In this document: one piece after another, positions 1-10,005 of the stretch | How positions within the stretch are numbered: position 1 is the first letter of the stretch | Layout of the letters: every line of letters begins with the position of its first letter | Assembly (NCBI GenBank): GCA_934446455.1 | Contig: CAKSEE010000027.1 | Span: forward strand, 1 to 37,581 | Direction: 5' to 3' | DNA length: 37,581 nt | Source of the DNA: an uncultured Oscillospiraceae bacterium | Lineage (GTDB): Bacteria > Bacillota > Clostridia > Oscillospirales > Ruminococcaceae | Made by a program: the position numbers and the translations under genes | The notes under the pieces: generated by a model | The model's input: the letters and a program-made list of their open reading frames with translations, nothing else | What the model was told of the DNA's origin: nothing | The model's database searches: none

Positions 1-404
1 GTTTTGCCCTTTGTAACGTTGGTGATTATGCCCGTGTCAAAGTCGATGTCAACCTCGTTACCGTCGTCAATATCCTTTGCAGCAGCGTCGCACTCGAGTA
101 TCGGAAGCCCGATGTTTATTGCGTTGCGGTAGAAAATACGCGCAAAGGTGGAGGCGATAACGCAGCTTATGCCGCTCGCCTTTATGGCTATAGGCGCGTG
201 CTCGCGCGAGCTGCCGCAGCCGAAGTTCATGCTGGCAACGATAATGTCGCCTTCCTTTACCTTGTTCACAAAGTCCTTGTCGATATCCTCCATGCAGTGG
301 GAGGCAAGCTCCTTGTGGTCCGCGGTGTTAAGGTAACGCGCAGGAATTATTACGTCGGTGTCAACGTTGTCGCCGTATTTATGTACTGTTCCGTGTGCTT
401 TCAT
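1..404 (-). CDS. leuD: 3-isopropylmalate dehydratase small subunit, 3' end cut by window edge
   Basis: Small subunit of isopropylmalate isomerase, which with LeuC converts 2-isopropylmalate to 3-isopropylmalate in leucine synthesis in the cytoplasm. The first 134 codons are visible. The protein begins [19 protein letters not shown] and carries the family motif [13 protein letters not shown], which forms part of the substrate pocket. The family is usually about 160 residues, so roughly 25-30 are missing beyond position 1. The ATG lies 12 nt after the leuC stop, and the strong ribosome-binding site GGAGGG (409-416) starts at the leuC stop codon, so the pair is very likely co-transcribed from the promoter upstream of leuC. 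Identification is firm. Confidence 0.95.
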   Translation of the reverse strand, partial: MKAHGTVHKYGDNVDTDVIIPARYLNTADHKELASHCMEDIDKDFVNKVKEGDIIVASMNFGCGSSREHAPIAIKASGISCVIASTFARIFYRNAINIGLPILECDAAAKDIDDGNEVDIDFDTGIITNVTKGK

Positions 405-416
405 GGTATGCCCTCC

Positions 417-1673
417 TTAGTCCTTTACGTCAGAAATGTAACCCGTGAGCGCGCTTGCTGCGGCTATCGCGGGGCTTGCGAGGTATACCTCGGAGGTCAC
501 GTCGCCCATTCTTCCGACAAAGTTGCGGTTTGTTGTGGACACCGCGCGCTCGCCCGGAGCGAGAATGCCCATATGCCCGCCAAGGCACGGCCCGCAGGTA
601 GGCGCGGAAACTACCATGCCCGCCTCAACAAAGGTTTCAAGCAGACCGTTGCGCAGCGCGTCAAGGTAAATCTGCTGCGTTGCGGGGATAACGATTGCGC
701 GCACGCCCTTTGCAACCTTTTTGCCCTTGACAACTCTTGCAGCGATTTCAAGGTCGCTGTATCTGCCGTTGGTGCAGGAACCTATGACTACCTGGTCTAT
801 CTTCACCTCGCCGACCTCGTCTATGGTCTTTGTGTTCTCGGGCAGGTGCGGGAAAGCGACTGTCGGGCGAATCGTTGACAGGTCTATATCGATAACGCGG
901 TTGTAGTGCGCGTCGGGGTCAGCCCTGAACACCTCGAACTGCCTGTTCGTTCTGCCCTTGACATACTCGAGCGTTACGTCGTCAACCTCGAAAATGCCGT
1001 TCTTTGCGCCCGCTTCTATCGCCATGTTCGCCATGCAGAGGCGATCGTCCATTGAAAGAGCCTTAAGCCCCTCGCCCGTGAACTCCATAGACCGATAAAG
1101 CGCACCGTCAACTCCTATCATGCCGATTATGTGCAGGATAACGTCCTTGCCGCTTACCCATCTGCCAAGCCTGCCCGTAAGGTTGAACCTGATAGCACCG
1201 GGAACCTTGAACCATGCCTCTCCCGTCGCCATGCCCGCTGCCATATCCGTTGAGCCTACGCCCGTTGAAAACGCGCCGAGCGCGCCATAGGTGCAGGTGT
1301 GGCTGTCAGCGCCGATAACGGCGTCCCCCGGGATAACAAGACCCTTTTCGGGGAGAAGCGCGTGTTCAACTCCGACCTCGCCTACGTCGTAGTAGTTCAC
1401 GATGTCATACTTGCCTGCAAATTCGCGGCACTGCTGACATTGCTTTGCCGCCTTGATATCCTTGTTAGGCGTGAAGTGGTCCATAACAAGGGATATCCTG
1501 CTTCTGTCAAATACGGACGAGAAGCCTGCTTTATTGAACTCGTTTATCGCAACGGGGCTTGTAATATCGTTTCCGAGAACCATGTCGAGCTTAGCTCTAA
1601 TCAGCTGCCCCTCTGAAACGCTGTCAAGTCCCGCGTGCTTCGCAAGAATCTTCTGGGTCATTGTCATTCCCAT
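417..1673 (-). CDS. leuC: 3-isopropylmalate dehydratase large subunit
   Basis: Large, [4Fe-4S]-containing subunit of isopropylmalate isomerase, an aconitase-family enzyme of leucine synthesis; partner of the adjacent LeuD. The 418-residue protein begins [15 protein letters not shown] and contains the aconitase signatures [23 protein letters not shown] and [10 protein letters not shown], whose cysteines hold the cluster. Its length fits the short bacterial/archaeal LeuC type (about 420) rather than the 470-residue enterobacterial type. The frame stays open further upstream to 1784, but I chose the ATG at 1671-1673 because a GGAGGG ribosome-binding site sits 8 nt before it and the extension would run through the promoter. 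A homoaconitase-like substrate cannot be ruled out from sequence alone, but nothing suggests it. Confidence 0.94.
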   Translation of the reverse strand: MGMTMTQKILAKHAGLDSVSEGQLIRAKLDMVLGNDITSPVAINEFNKAGFSSVFDRSRISLVMDHFTPNKDIKAAKQCQQCREFAGKYDIVNYYDVGEVGVEHALLPEKGLVIPGDAVIGADSHTCTYGALGAFSTGVGSTDMAAGMATGEAWFKVPGAIRFNLTGRLGRWVSGKDVILHIIGMIGVDGALYRSMEFTGEGLKALSMDDRLCMANMAIEAGAKNGIFEVDDVTLEYVKGRTNRQFEVFRADPDAHYNRVIDIDLSTIRPTVAFPHLPENTKTIDEVGEVKIDQVVIGSCTNGRYSDLEIAARVVKGKKVAKGVRAIVIPATQQIYLDALRNGLLETFVEAGMVVSAPTCGPCLGGHMGILAPGERAVSTTNRNFVGRMGDVTSEVYLASPAIAAASALTGYISDVKD

Positions 1674-1749
1674 TGTGTTGTCCCTCCGATTTGTTTTGTG
1701 GTTGAGCGCAGACGTTATGCGAAAAATCGCTGCTAAAACACCTGATACT

Positions 1750-1778
1750 ATTATACCACGCTTTTTTCCTGCTGTAAA
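1750..1778 (-). promoter_or_regulatory. SigA-type promoter of leuCD
   Basis: Read on the minus strand, TTTACA (1773-1778) and TATAAT (1750-1755) are separated by exactly 17 nt. Transcription should begin near 1743, giving a leader of about 70 nt before leuC. The leader is too short for a T-box, and I see no leader peptide rich in leucine codons. Confidence 0.8.
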
Positions 1779-1803
1779 GTACAAAGTGAGATTTTTTTGC
1801 GCG

Positions 1804-3798
<1,995 letters not shown>

Positions 3799-3810
3799 TC
3801 ATTTATCCCG

Positions 3811-4497
3811 TCAGAGGGTAGCGCCATAGTCCTCAAGCGTACCGATAAGGTCGTTGTCGGAACTTACAACGCGGGTGTATGCTTCAGGCACTCTGCCGAC
3901 GATAATGGTTTCAGCCGCAACGACAGTTGTTTTCACGTCAACGCGCGTTGAATACCCGGGGATAACAGCGTCAACGCCCGCGTCAATCTCAATGATTATC
4001 CTGTGGCGCGTCTGGTTTATCCCGGCTTCGGTGAACTCGCTGATTATCGTTGCGGAAGCGCTTCCTATGGGGTGCATCGTCATTCCTATGCACGAGCCCT
4101 TTCCATGAAGAAGCTGAAGCCCCGTGAGAGTTCCTATCGGTATGGCGATGTCTATGTAAGGCAGGCGGGCAAGCTCGCGCTCTATGCGCTGCGAAACGCC
4201 TGTCCTGAGCCTGTTGATGCCGACCGCATTGCTTTCAACGGAGGTTACCTCGCCGTCGTTGTTCTGCGTAAGCGTAACCAGCGCGGAATAATCCGCGTCC
4301 TGCCGCTCTATTTCTTCAAGCACTGCGTTGTTGATTGCCGCTGTTACCGCCCTGTGGCATTCGTAAGCATTCACCTTTTCTATAATCGGGCGAAAACTCA
4401 GGTCTGCCAGAAAAAACAGCCCCAGCAGTATCAAAGCAACCGCAATAAGCTTCATGCCAAGCTTTTTCAGCGCAAGCCTTGTCTTGTTCGATATCAA
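3811..4497 (-). CDS. yunB: sporulation protein YunB
   Basis: Membrane-anchored protein of about 228 residues matching the YunB family, known in Bacillus subtilis as a SigE-regulated gene needed for efficient sporulation; its biochemical role is unknown. One hydrophobic helix (about residues 14-31, KLIAVALILLGLFFLADL) is followed by an extracytoplasmic region with the family-typical segments NAVGINRLRTG, IPIGTLTGLQLLHGKG and VVAAETIIVGRVPEAY. The start is a TTG at 4495-4497: an in-frame TGA lies two codons upstream, and the ribosome-binding site GAGGTG is 7 nt before it. That site is buried in a hairpin (see the 4505-4551 entry). It marks the host as a spore-former or a recent descendant of one. 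Confidence 0.9.
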   Translation of the reverse strand: MISNKTRLALKKLGMKLIAVALILLGLFFLADLSFRPIIEKVNAYECHRAVTAAINNAVLEEIERQDADYSALVTLTQNNDGEVTSVESNAVGINRLRTGVSQRIERELARLPYIDIAIPIGTLTGLQLLHGKGSCIGMTMHPIGSASATIISEFTEAGINQTRHRIIIEIDAGVDAVIPGYSTRVDVKTTVVAAETIIVGRVPEAYTRVVSSDNDLIGTLEDYGATL

Positions 4498-4504
4498 AGC
4501 GCAT

Positions 4505-4551
4505 CACCTCTCCCGTATGATATGTTTATGCGGGAGAGGGTGTGAATTATG
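4505..4551 (-). promoter_or_regulatory. Hairpin hiding the yunB ribosome-binding site, with a candidate SigE promoter
   Basis: On the minus strand CCTCTCCCG (4531-4539) pairs perfectly with CGGGAGAGG (4507-4515), and the second arm contains the yunB ribosome-binding site. Inside and just upstream lie CATAATT (4545-4551) and CATAAACA (4523-4530), 14 nt apart, which resembles the SigE promoter pattern (KMATATT, 14 nt, CATAcaaT). A transcript from that promoter would start near 4515 and lack the first arm. The hairpin is seen directly; the promoter is a tentative match. Confidence 0.45.
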
Positions 4552-4565
4552 GCACTTGTCCTTAA

Positions 4566-5969
4566 TCAGTCCGCAAGGAACGCCTCAAACGCCCTGAACG
4601 CGGACCACACGTCGGTCTTTGCGGTTATCTCAAACGGTGCGTGCATTGACAGCACGGGCACGCCAACGTCGATAGTGTCAACATCAAGGTTTGCGATATA
4701 TGCCGCGACTGTTCCGCCGCCGCCGATATCGACCTTGCCGAGTTCGCCCGTCTGCCAGATAACGCCCTGCTTGTCGAGAAGCGCGCGCACCTCGCCGACA
4801 AACTCCGCGGAAGCGTCGGAAGTGCCGCTCTTTCCGCGCGAGCCTGTGTACTTTGTTACGCACACGCCGCCGTTAAGCACGCAGCTGTTATTCTTCTCGA
4901 ACACGTCGGGGAAAGTGGGGTCGTAGGCTGCGTTCACGTCTGCGGAAAGGCAGCGCGAGTGCGCGAGGACATCGCGGCCTCTTACGCCGAAGCACGCCGC
5001 AAGGTCGGCAATAAAGTATCTGAGATACGCCGAGCGCAGACCCGTATTGCCGTCAGAGCCCGTTTCCTCCTTGTCCGTGAGGATAGCGACAGCCGTTCTT
5101 TCGGGGGTCTTAAGTCCAAGCACCGCCATAAGCTCGGTGTATGCGCAAACCCTGTCGTCCTGTCCGTAGGCGCCGACAAGGCTTCTGTCAAAGCCAACGT
5201 CGCTTGCCTTGAACGCAGGCACCGCCTCAAGCTCGGCGGACAGGAAGTCTGCCTCGGTAACGCCGTACTTTTCGTTCAGAATAAGCATGATATTGAGCTT
5301 TACAGCCTCGCTCGCCTCGTCGTCCTTGAACGGGCGCGAACCGATGATAATGTTGAGCTCCTCGCCCTTGATAAGCTCTGTAGCAGGGCGCTTATACTGG
5401 GTATTTGCAAGGTGCGGCAGTATATCGGAAACGCAGAATACGGGGTCGCCGTCATCCTCGCCTATTCTTACGGTGATTTTTGTGCCGTCAGCCTTTACGA
5501 TAACGCCGTGCAGCGACAGCGGAACGGTCGGCCACTGGTACTTCTTTATTCCACCGTAGTAGTGGGTCTTGAAGTAAGCCACGTCGTCCTTTTCGTAAAC
5601 GGGCACCTGCTTTAAGTCAAGGCGCGGGGAGTCGATATGAGCGGCAAGCAGATTTACGCCGCCGTCAAGCGGCTGCTTGCCGATAACGCACAGGATAACT
5701 GCCTTTTCCCTGTTGATGTAGTAAACCTTGTCGCCCGCCTTATAGGTCTTTTTGCCGTCGAAAGGCACAAAGCCCTTTGCTTCCGCCTCTTTCTTTATGA
5801 ATACTACCGCCTCGCGCTCGGTCTTGCCCGCGTCAAGGAACTTCTTATAACCCTCGCAGAACTTGTCGCACTTTTTAAGCTCAGCGTCGTCCATGCGCAT
5901 AACTGCGTTCTTTTTTGTAAGGAACAGCTTTTCCTTAAGCTCCTTTGCAGTCGTTTCATTCTTTGCCAT
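4566..5969 (-). CDS. M18-family metalloaminopeptidase
   Basis: Cytoplasmic zinc aminopeptidase of the M18 family (aspartyl aminopeptidase/LAP4-like), which removes N-terminal, often acidic, residues from peptides. In 467 residues the metal ligands are recognisable: His in AAHIDSPRLD (about residue 111), Asp in YGQDDRVCAY, the Glu pair in TDKEETGSDGNTG, and His in VLSMHAPFEITAKTDVW. The ATG at 5967-5969 has an AAAGGA about 12 nt upstream. It lies 21 nt after the lytic transglycosylase gene and 68 nt before yunB. Bacterial members are often annotated apeB, but the exact specificity cannot be read from sequence, so no symbol is given. Confidence 0.92.
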   Translation of the reverse strand: MAKNETTAKELKEKLFLTKKNAVMRMDDAELKKCDKFCEGYKKFLDAGKTEREAVVFIKKEAEAKGFVPFDGKKTYKAGDKVYYINREKAVILCVIGKQPLDGGVNLLAAHIDSPRLDLKQVPVYEKDDVAYFKTHYYGGIKKYQWPTVPLSLHGVIVKADGTKITVRIGEDDGDPVFCVSDILPHLANTQYKRPATELIKGEELNIIIGSRPFKDDEASEAVKLNIMLILNEKYGVTEADFLSAELEAVPAFKASDVGFDRSLVGAYGQDDRVCAYTELMAVLGLKTPERTAVAILTDKEETGSDGNTGLRSAYLRYFIADLAACFGVRGRDVLAHSRCLSADVNAAYDPTFPDVFEKNNSCVLNGGVCVTKYTGSRGKSGTSDASAEFVGEVRALLDKQGVIWQTGELGKVDIGGGGTVAAYIANLDVDTIDVGVPVLSMHAPFEITAKTDVWSAFRAFEAFLAD

Positions 5970-5990
5970 TTTACAACATTCCTTTCTGTT

Positions 5991-6560
5991 TTATCCGTAA
6001 AGGCTGAGATACACAGCCTTTGCCTTTTCCACTTTATTTACATAATGCGCGGTATCCCGTATGGGTATCGTGTCAAGGTGTTCCCCGTCCGCGGAGATAC
6101 TGCTGTCCGCGAGCCACTCGTTCACCTGCCCGCGCCCTGCGTGGTACGCCGCCGCAGCGGTTTCCTCACTGCCGAACTCGTTCATAAGATATCCCAGCAG
6201 ATAGCACCCGTAGCGTATGTTGGTTTCGGGGTCGTACATATCGTAATATACCGCCTGCTCGTCGCCCTGCTTGAATTTCAGCCAGTCGAACGTCTGCTCC
6301 ATTATCTGCATAAGACCCCTTGCCCCGACGTTCGACCGAGCCTCGGACCGAAAGCCGCTTTCGGTCTTTATCACGGCGTATACAAAGAATTTGTCCACGC
6401 CGAACTCCTGCGAGTACCGCTCGACATATTCCTCGTACTTTATCGGGTGAGTCTGCCGCAGAAAGAGCCTGTACCCGAACGTTCCCACGCAGACCATAGC
6501 CGCGCAGACAACAAGCAGAACCATAAACGGTGCGGCTCTTGCACGTTTTCTTTTTGTCAT
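5991..6560 (-). CDS. Membrane-anchored lytic transglycosylase (SLT domain)
   Basis: Cuts the glycan strands of peptidoglycan. The 189-residue protein has an N-terminal membrane helix or uncleaved signal (about residues 11-31, flanked by KRKRAR) followed by a single SLT domain. The catalytic Glu is in IKTESGFRSEA (residue 67), with the supporting motifs GARGLMQIM and AAYHAGRG and the NIRYGCYLLG helix. The length matches short one-domain family members from Firmicutes. A GAGGT ribosome-binding site precedes the ATG, and coaE ends 3 nt upstream, so the genes are translated from one message. It could act in wall turnover, or in spore cortex or germination given yunB nearby; the sequence does not decide. 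Confidence 0.93.
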   Translation of the reverse strand: MTKRKRARAAPFMVLLVVCAAMVCVGTFGYRLFLRQTHPIKYEEYVERYSQEFGVDKFFVYAVIKTESGFRSEARSNVGARGLMQIMEQTFDWLKFKQGDEQAVYYDMYDPETNIRYGCYLLGYLMNEFGSEETAAAAYHAGRGQVNEWLADSSISADGEHLDTIPIRDTAHYVNKVEKAKAVYLSLYG

Positions 6561-6563
6561 TGT

Positions 6564-7172
6564 CTACCTCTTAAGCGATTCAGCCACAGCTCTTGCCTTT
6601 TCGCAAAGCTCATGCCGAGTGCCGCTGTTCTCTATCACACAGCGCGAACGGCTCGCGTAAAACTGCGCGCCTTGCTGCGCGGAAAGCCTATCCTGCGCAC
6701 CCTGCGCAGAAAGTCCGTCGCGGCGCATTATCCTTTCTGCGCACGTCTGCGCGGGCGCAATAACGCTCACGATATCCGCGCATATTCCGTCAAGCCGCGC
6801 TTCAAATAGCGTGGGAGCGTCGAGCAGCACATACTGCTCCCCGTCCTGCGCGGCGCGCTTTATCCGCGCTATAACATTATACGTTATATAAGGGTAAATT
6901 ATTTTGTTGTAGAGCGCTCTTTTTTCACCGTCCGCAAAAATCGCCCCCGCGACTGCCGCCCTGTCAAGCGTGCCGTCAGCCCTTACAAAGCCGTCGAAGC
7001 GCCCTGCAAGTTCCCGCAGGAACGGACTGCCCGCGCTCGCGGTTTCTCTTGCAACGCTGTCGCAGTCGATAACGTAATAGCCGTTTTCGGCGAAAGTTCT
7101 GCTTACGGTGGATTTGCCCGCGCCCGACATTCCCGTAAGCCCTATTATTTTCACGCGGGGAAGCTCCGTCAT
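6564..7172 (-). CDS. coaE: Dephospho-CoA kinase
   Basis: Last step of coenzyme A synthesis: phosphorylates dephospho-CoA at the ribose 3'-hydroxyl using ATP. The 202-residue protein has a P-loop GLTGMSGAGKST (residues 11-22), the DCD motif (YVIDCDSVARE) that binds substrate, and the lid-region arginines near RIMRRDGLS. Length is normal. Its ATG overlaps the stop of the upstream Sua5-type gene (ATGA), indicating translational coupling. Confidence 0.95.
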   Translation of the reverse strand: MTELPRVKIIGLTGMSGAGKSTVSRTFAENGYYVIDCDSVARETASAGSPFLRELAGRFDGFVRADGTLDRAAVAGAIFADGEKRALYNKIIYPYITYNVIARIKRAAQDGEQYVLLDAPTLFEARLDGICADIVSVIAPAQTCAERIMRRDGLSAQGAQDRLSAQQGAQFYASRSRCVIENSGTRHELCEKARAVAESLKR

Positions 7173-8182
7173 GCTTTCACCTGCCCGTTTCCGACTATCT
7201 CAAAACCCGCCGCCCTGAGCAGCCTGTTGTATACCGCAAGACCTATGCCGTCTATACTCGGCATTTCAACAAAAACCGTGTCGGCGTTCTCTTCGTCAGC
7301 CTCGCGCAGGAGCGCAAACAGGCTGTGCGCCTGCTGTGCAGAAGTTGCGCCGTAGCTGCGGAATATCCCATGCTCCGCAATTCCCGCGCCGAGCGCTATC
7401 GTCCTGCCCGAAACGTGAGCGGCGCAGTAGTCCTCAAACGCCTGCCCGTGCTCGTTTACTATCACAACGTTGGCCTTTGGGGAATAGTGCTTGTACTTCA
7501 TTCCCGGCGACAGCACACGCTCGCCCGCAGCAGGCTGCGCAGTAACAGCCTTGTCTATGTCAACAGGGGCAAACTCGCAGAGCATCTGCGCGGTTATCCC
7601 GCCCGGGCGCAGAATGCGTATCCTGCCCTTGTCGAAACATATTACCGTGCTTTCAACGCCGCATGAACATTCGCCGCCGTCGATTATGAGCGGAATCCTG
7701 CCGTTCATGTCGTTATAGACGTGCTGCGCTGTAGTGGGGCTCGGGCTGCCCGAAAGGTTAGCGGATGGCGCCGCAAGCGGAAAACCGCAGCAGTCGATAA
7801 GCGCCCTTGCCGCAGGGCTTGAGGGCATTCTCACCGCAACCGTGTCAAGCCCGCCGCTCGTGGCCGCGGGTATAACGTCTGATTTCGGGAATATCATTGT
7901 GAGCGGCCCGCCCCAGAAACGCTCAGCGAGTCTTGCGGCAATGTCGGGAATCTCCCTCACAAGCGGCGGGAGCATTTCAAGCGTGCTGATATGCACGATA
8001 AGAGGGTTGTCCTGCGGCCTGCCCTTTGCGGCGAATATTGCCTTTACCGCTTCTGTATTGCGTGCGTCTGCGGCAAGCCCGTAGACAGTTTCGGTAGGCA
8101 TTCCCACAACGCCGCCGTTTTTCAGTATTTCAGCCGCCTGTATGACAGTTTCGTCATTGAACGGCAGTATTTTCGTTTCCAT
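7169..8182 (-). CDS. Threonylcarbamoyl-AMP synthase, two-domain Sua5 type
   Basis: Makes threonylcarbamoyl-AMP from threonine, bicarbonate and ATP, the first step of the t6A37 modification of ANN-decoding tRNAs. The catalytic YrdC domain fills roughly residues 1-205 (GGVVGMPTETVYGLAADA, KGRPQDNPLIVHI, SANLSGSPSPT). A C-terminal Sua5 domain follows, linked through SPGMKYKHYSPKA. At 337 residues this is the Sua5/YwlC form rather than the short TsaC. The frame is open to an ATG at 8209 that overlaps prfA, but I prefer the ATG at 8180-8182 because CGGAG lies 8-9 nt upstream and the family core starts there. It ends inside the coaE start codon. Confidence 0.93.
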   Translation of the reverse strand: METKILPFNDETVIQAAEILKNGGVVGMPTETVYGLAADARNTEAVKAIFAAKGRPQDNPLIVHISTLEMLPPLVREIPDIAARLAERFWGGPLTMIFPKSDVIPAATSGGLDTVAVRMPSSPAARALIDCCGFPLAAPSANLSGSPSPTTAQHVYNDMNGRIPLIIDGGECSCGVESTVICFDKGRIRILRPGGITAQMLCEFAPVDIDKAVTAQPAAGERVLSPGMKYKHYSPKANVVIVNEHGQAFEDYCAAHVSGRTIALGAGIAEHGIFRSYGATSAQQAHSLFALLREADEENADTVFVEMPSIDGIGLAVYNRLLRAAGFEIVGNGQVKA

Positions 8183-8195
8183 TTGTTGCGCTCCG

Positions 8196-9269
8196 TTATT
8201 TGTCTGCATTTTCGTTAAGAAGCCTTGCGGTCTGGTCTGCTATGCGCAGCGCCTCGAATACTTCGTCGCACCCGCCGTTCATCATCTCGTCAAGCTTGTA
8301 AAGCGTGAGATTTATGCGATGGTCGGTAACGCGCGACTGCGGGAAGTTGTAGGTGCGTATGCGCTCTGAACGGTCGCCGGTTCCCACCTGAATGCGGCGT
8401 TCCTCGGCAATGGCGCTGTCGCGCGCGTTGAGCTTTGCCTCATAAAGCTTTGTATAAAGCATTTTCATTGCCTTTTCCTTGTTCTTGAACTGCGAGCGCT
8501 CCTCCTGACACTCCACAACAACGCCCGTAGGGTTATGGATTATCCTTATCGCGGACTCTGTTTTGTTGATATGCTGCCCGCCTGCGCCGCTTGAACGGTA
8601 TGTCTGTATGGTAAGGTCCGCGGGGTTGATGTCAACGTCAACCTCGTCTACCTCGGGCAGCACGGCAACAGTCACGGTCGATGTCTGAATGCGCCCCTGC
8701 GACTCCGTTTCGGGAACACGCTGCACGCGATGTACGCCGCTTTCGTATTTCAGCCGTGAATAAGCGCCGCTGCCCTCAACGCTGAATACGATTTCCTTAT
8801 AGCCGCCAAGCTCCGTTGGATTGCTGCTCATGACCTCTGTTTTCCAGCCCTGCCGCGCAGCGTACATTGAGTACATGCGGAACATTGACCCCGCAAAGAG
8901 CGCGGCTTCCTCACCGCCCGCGCCGCCGCGTATCTCAATGATAACGCTTTTGTCGTCGTCGGGGTCTTTGGGCAGCAGAAGAATTTTCAGCTCCTCGTTA
9001 TACTTATCGACAAGGCGTCTGCTTTCGTTGTATTCCTCCTGTGCCATGCGCCGCAGCTCCTCGTCTGCGTCGGAAAGGAGGGTCTTTGCCTCCTCAAGGC
9101 TCTCCTGTGCACGCTTATAGCTGCGAAACGTTTCTATAAGCGGCGTAAGGTTCTTGTATTCCTGCATAAGCGAGCGATAAAGCGCATTATCCGATACCAC
9201 TGCCGGGTCGGAAAGCTTCGCGCTGATTTCGTCGTAGCGCGCCTCTGCAAGCAGTAATTTCTCTATCAT
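8196..9269 (-). CDS. prfA: Peptide chain release factor 1
   Basis: Recognises UAA and UAG in the ribosomal A site and triggers hydrolysis of the finished peptide. The 357-residue protein has the universal GGQ motif (SSGAGGQHINKTESAIR), whose glutamine is the usual target of PrmC methylation. The PxT codon-recognition motif is present as PET in RVPETESQGRIQTS, separating RF1 from RF2, which has SPF. No prmC is visible next to it, although prmC often neighbours prfA in Firmicutes. The ATG is preceded by GGAGGAATG, and the gene lies 44 nt after the DUF951 gene. Confidence 0.97.
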   Translation of the reverse strand: MIEKLLLAEARYDEISAKLSDPAVVSDNALYRSLMQEYKNLTPLIETFRSYKRAQESLEEAKTLLSDADEELRRMAQEEYNESRRLVDKYNEELKILLLPKDPDDDKSVIIEIRGGAGGEEAALFAGSMFRMYSMYAARQGWKTEVMSSNPTELGGYKEIVFSVEGSGAYSRLKYESGVHRVQRVPETESQGRIQTSTVTVAVLPEVDEVDVDINPADLTIQTYRSSGAGGQHINKTESAIRIIHNPTGVVVECQEERSQFKNKEKAMKMLYTKLYEAKLNARDSAIAEERRIQVGTGDRSERIRTYNFPQSRVTDHRINLTLYKLDEMMNGGCDEVFEALRIADQTARLLNENADK

Positions 9270-9313
9270 AAATCATTCCTCCGAGTTCATGCTATTTCTG
9301 TATGAACCCGGCG

Positions 9314-9511
9314 CTAATGCTCCTCGCCCTCGCTGCGTTGAACGGATTTTATCTTCTTCTCGCATTTTGAGCGCGCAATCATAAAGCTGTGCCCGCAGCC
9401 CTCGCAGCACAGCTTGAAGTCAGCGCCGCAGCGCAGCACCTTCATTTTGCTGCTGCCGCAGCCGGGGTGTTCCTTTTTCATCACGAGAATATCTCCAACG
9501 CGGATATCCAT
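9314..9511 (-). CDS. DUF951 family protein, small zinc-ribbon-like
   Basis: A 65-residue protein matching DUF951, a family of short Firmicute proteins of unknown function. It starts MDIRVGDILVMKKEHPCG-like (here HPGCGSSKMKV) and has four cysteines in a zinc-ribbon-like arrangement (GCGSS, RCGAD, CCEGCGH) followed by the conserved basic stretch RSKCEKKIKSV. The frame continues upstream to 9616, but that part crosses the promoter, so the ATG at 9509-9511 with AAGGCGG upstream is the better start. It heads the run leading through prfA to ligA and has its own promoter. DUF951 members may bind nucleic acid, but that is inference from the fold alone. Confidence 0.88.
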   Translation of the reverse strand: MDIRVGDILVMKKEHPGCGSSKMKVLRCGADFKLCCEGCGHSFMIARSKCEKKIKSVQRSEGEEH

Positions 9512-9565
9512 GCGCCGCCGCCTTTCCCGCACGTAAACCGTGCGCAATATTATGTCCGGTATATT

Positions 9566-9594
9566 AGTATAGCACGTTTTCGTGCTTTTTGCAA
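9566..9594 (-). promoter_or_regulatory. SigA-type promoter of the DUF951-prfA run, with palindromic spacer
   Basis: Minus-strand TTGCAA (9589-9594) and TATACT (9566-9571) are 17 nt apart. The spacer contains the inverted repeat GCACG-AAAA-CGTGC (9572-9585), well placed to be an operator. A start near 9559 gives a leader of about 48 nt. The divergent tRNA promoter begins 50 bp away. Confidence 0.75.
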
Positions 9595-9643
9595 GGGTTA
9601 TTGAGCGGCATTGCATATTTGCAAAAAAATTTTCCCGCGCCTA

Positions 9644-9672
9644 TTGACAAAATACGGAGCTTGTGCTATAAT
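9644..9672 (+). promoter_or_regulatory. Consensus SigA promoter of tRNA-Ala
   Basis: TTGACA (9644-9649) and TATAAT (9667-9672), both perfect consensus hexamers, are separated by 17 nt. The start point would be about 5 nt before the mature tRNA 5' end, as expected for a strong stable-RNA promoter. Confidence 0.9.
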
Positions 9673-9683
9673 ACTATGTGTTC

Positions 9684-9759
9684 GGGGGTATAGCTCAGTT
9701 GGGAGAGCGCTTGCTTCGCATGTAAGAGGTCAGGGGTTCGAATCCCCTTATCTCCACCA
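9684..9759 (+). tRNA. tRNA-Ala, anticodon CGC
   Basis: A complete 76-nt cloverleaf. The acceptor stem GGGGGTA pairs with TATCTCC, and G3:U70, the alanine identity pair, is present. The D stem is GCTC/GAGC; the anticodon stem CTTGC/GTAAG closes the loop TTCGCAT with anticodon CGC at 9717-9719; the T stem is AGGGG/CCCCT with loop TTCGAAT. The discriminator base is A and CCA is encoded (9757-9759). It reads GCG codons, which are common in the surrounding genes. Confidence 0.97.
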
Positions 9760-9765
9760 AGTACC

Positions 9766-9812
9766 AAGCTCTGTAAATGGCTTAACAAAGTCGTTTGCAG
9801 AGCTTTTGCTTT
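9766..9812 (+). terminator. Terminator of tRNA-Ala
   Basis: A 17-bp hairpin (arms 9766-9782 and 9789-9805, loop TAACAA), followed by TTTGCTTT. Three pairs are G-U wobbles, so the helix is intact only in the plus-strand RNA; on the other strand they become A-C mismatches. The next ~150 nt, up to the fba terminator, hold no gene I can support. Confidence 0.75.
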
Positions 9813-9961
9813 GCCCGAAAAATCAGCGTTGTCCATTACGCGTCCATTACCTCGTCAGTAAGACACAGAGCAGCAATGCATTTGTGTCAATTGCGATATG
9901 GCTGCCGACTGCCTGACGACATCGCGGAGCTATTTTCTTCCGCAGAAAAAACGCATATAGC

Positions 9962-9990
9962 AAAAACCGCCGCGAATAATGCGCGGCGGC
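9962..9990 (-). terminator. Terminator of fba
   Basis: Minus-strand CCGCCGCG (9982-9989) pairs with CGCGGCGG (9967-9974) around a 7-nt loop and is followed by TTTTTG. It begins 16 nt after the fba stop codon; a standard intrinsic terminator. Confidence 0.92.
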
Positions 9991-10005
9991 AGTTTGTTCA
10001 TAAAA

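Noticed and set aside
1674..1743. T-box or leucine attenuator upstream of leuC
   Set aside because: The leader is only about 70 nt and has no T-box motif, no leucine-rich leader peptide and no terminator.
1674..1784. N-terminal extension of LeuC
   Set aside because: The extension would start upstream of or within the promoter -10 region; the GGAGGG-served ATG at 1673 matches the family start.
9670..9850. Antisense protein frame across tRNA-Ala and its terminator
   Set aside because: It reads through a functional tRNA gene and has no ribosome-binding site or recognisable domain; such tRNA-antisense frames are commonly spurious. Kept only as a weak hint of an integration scar.
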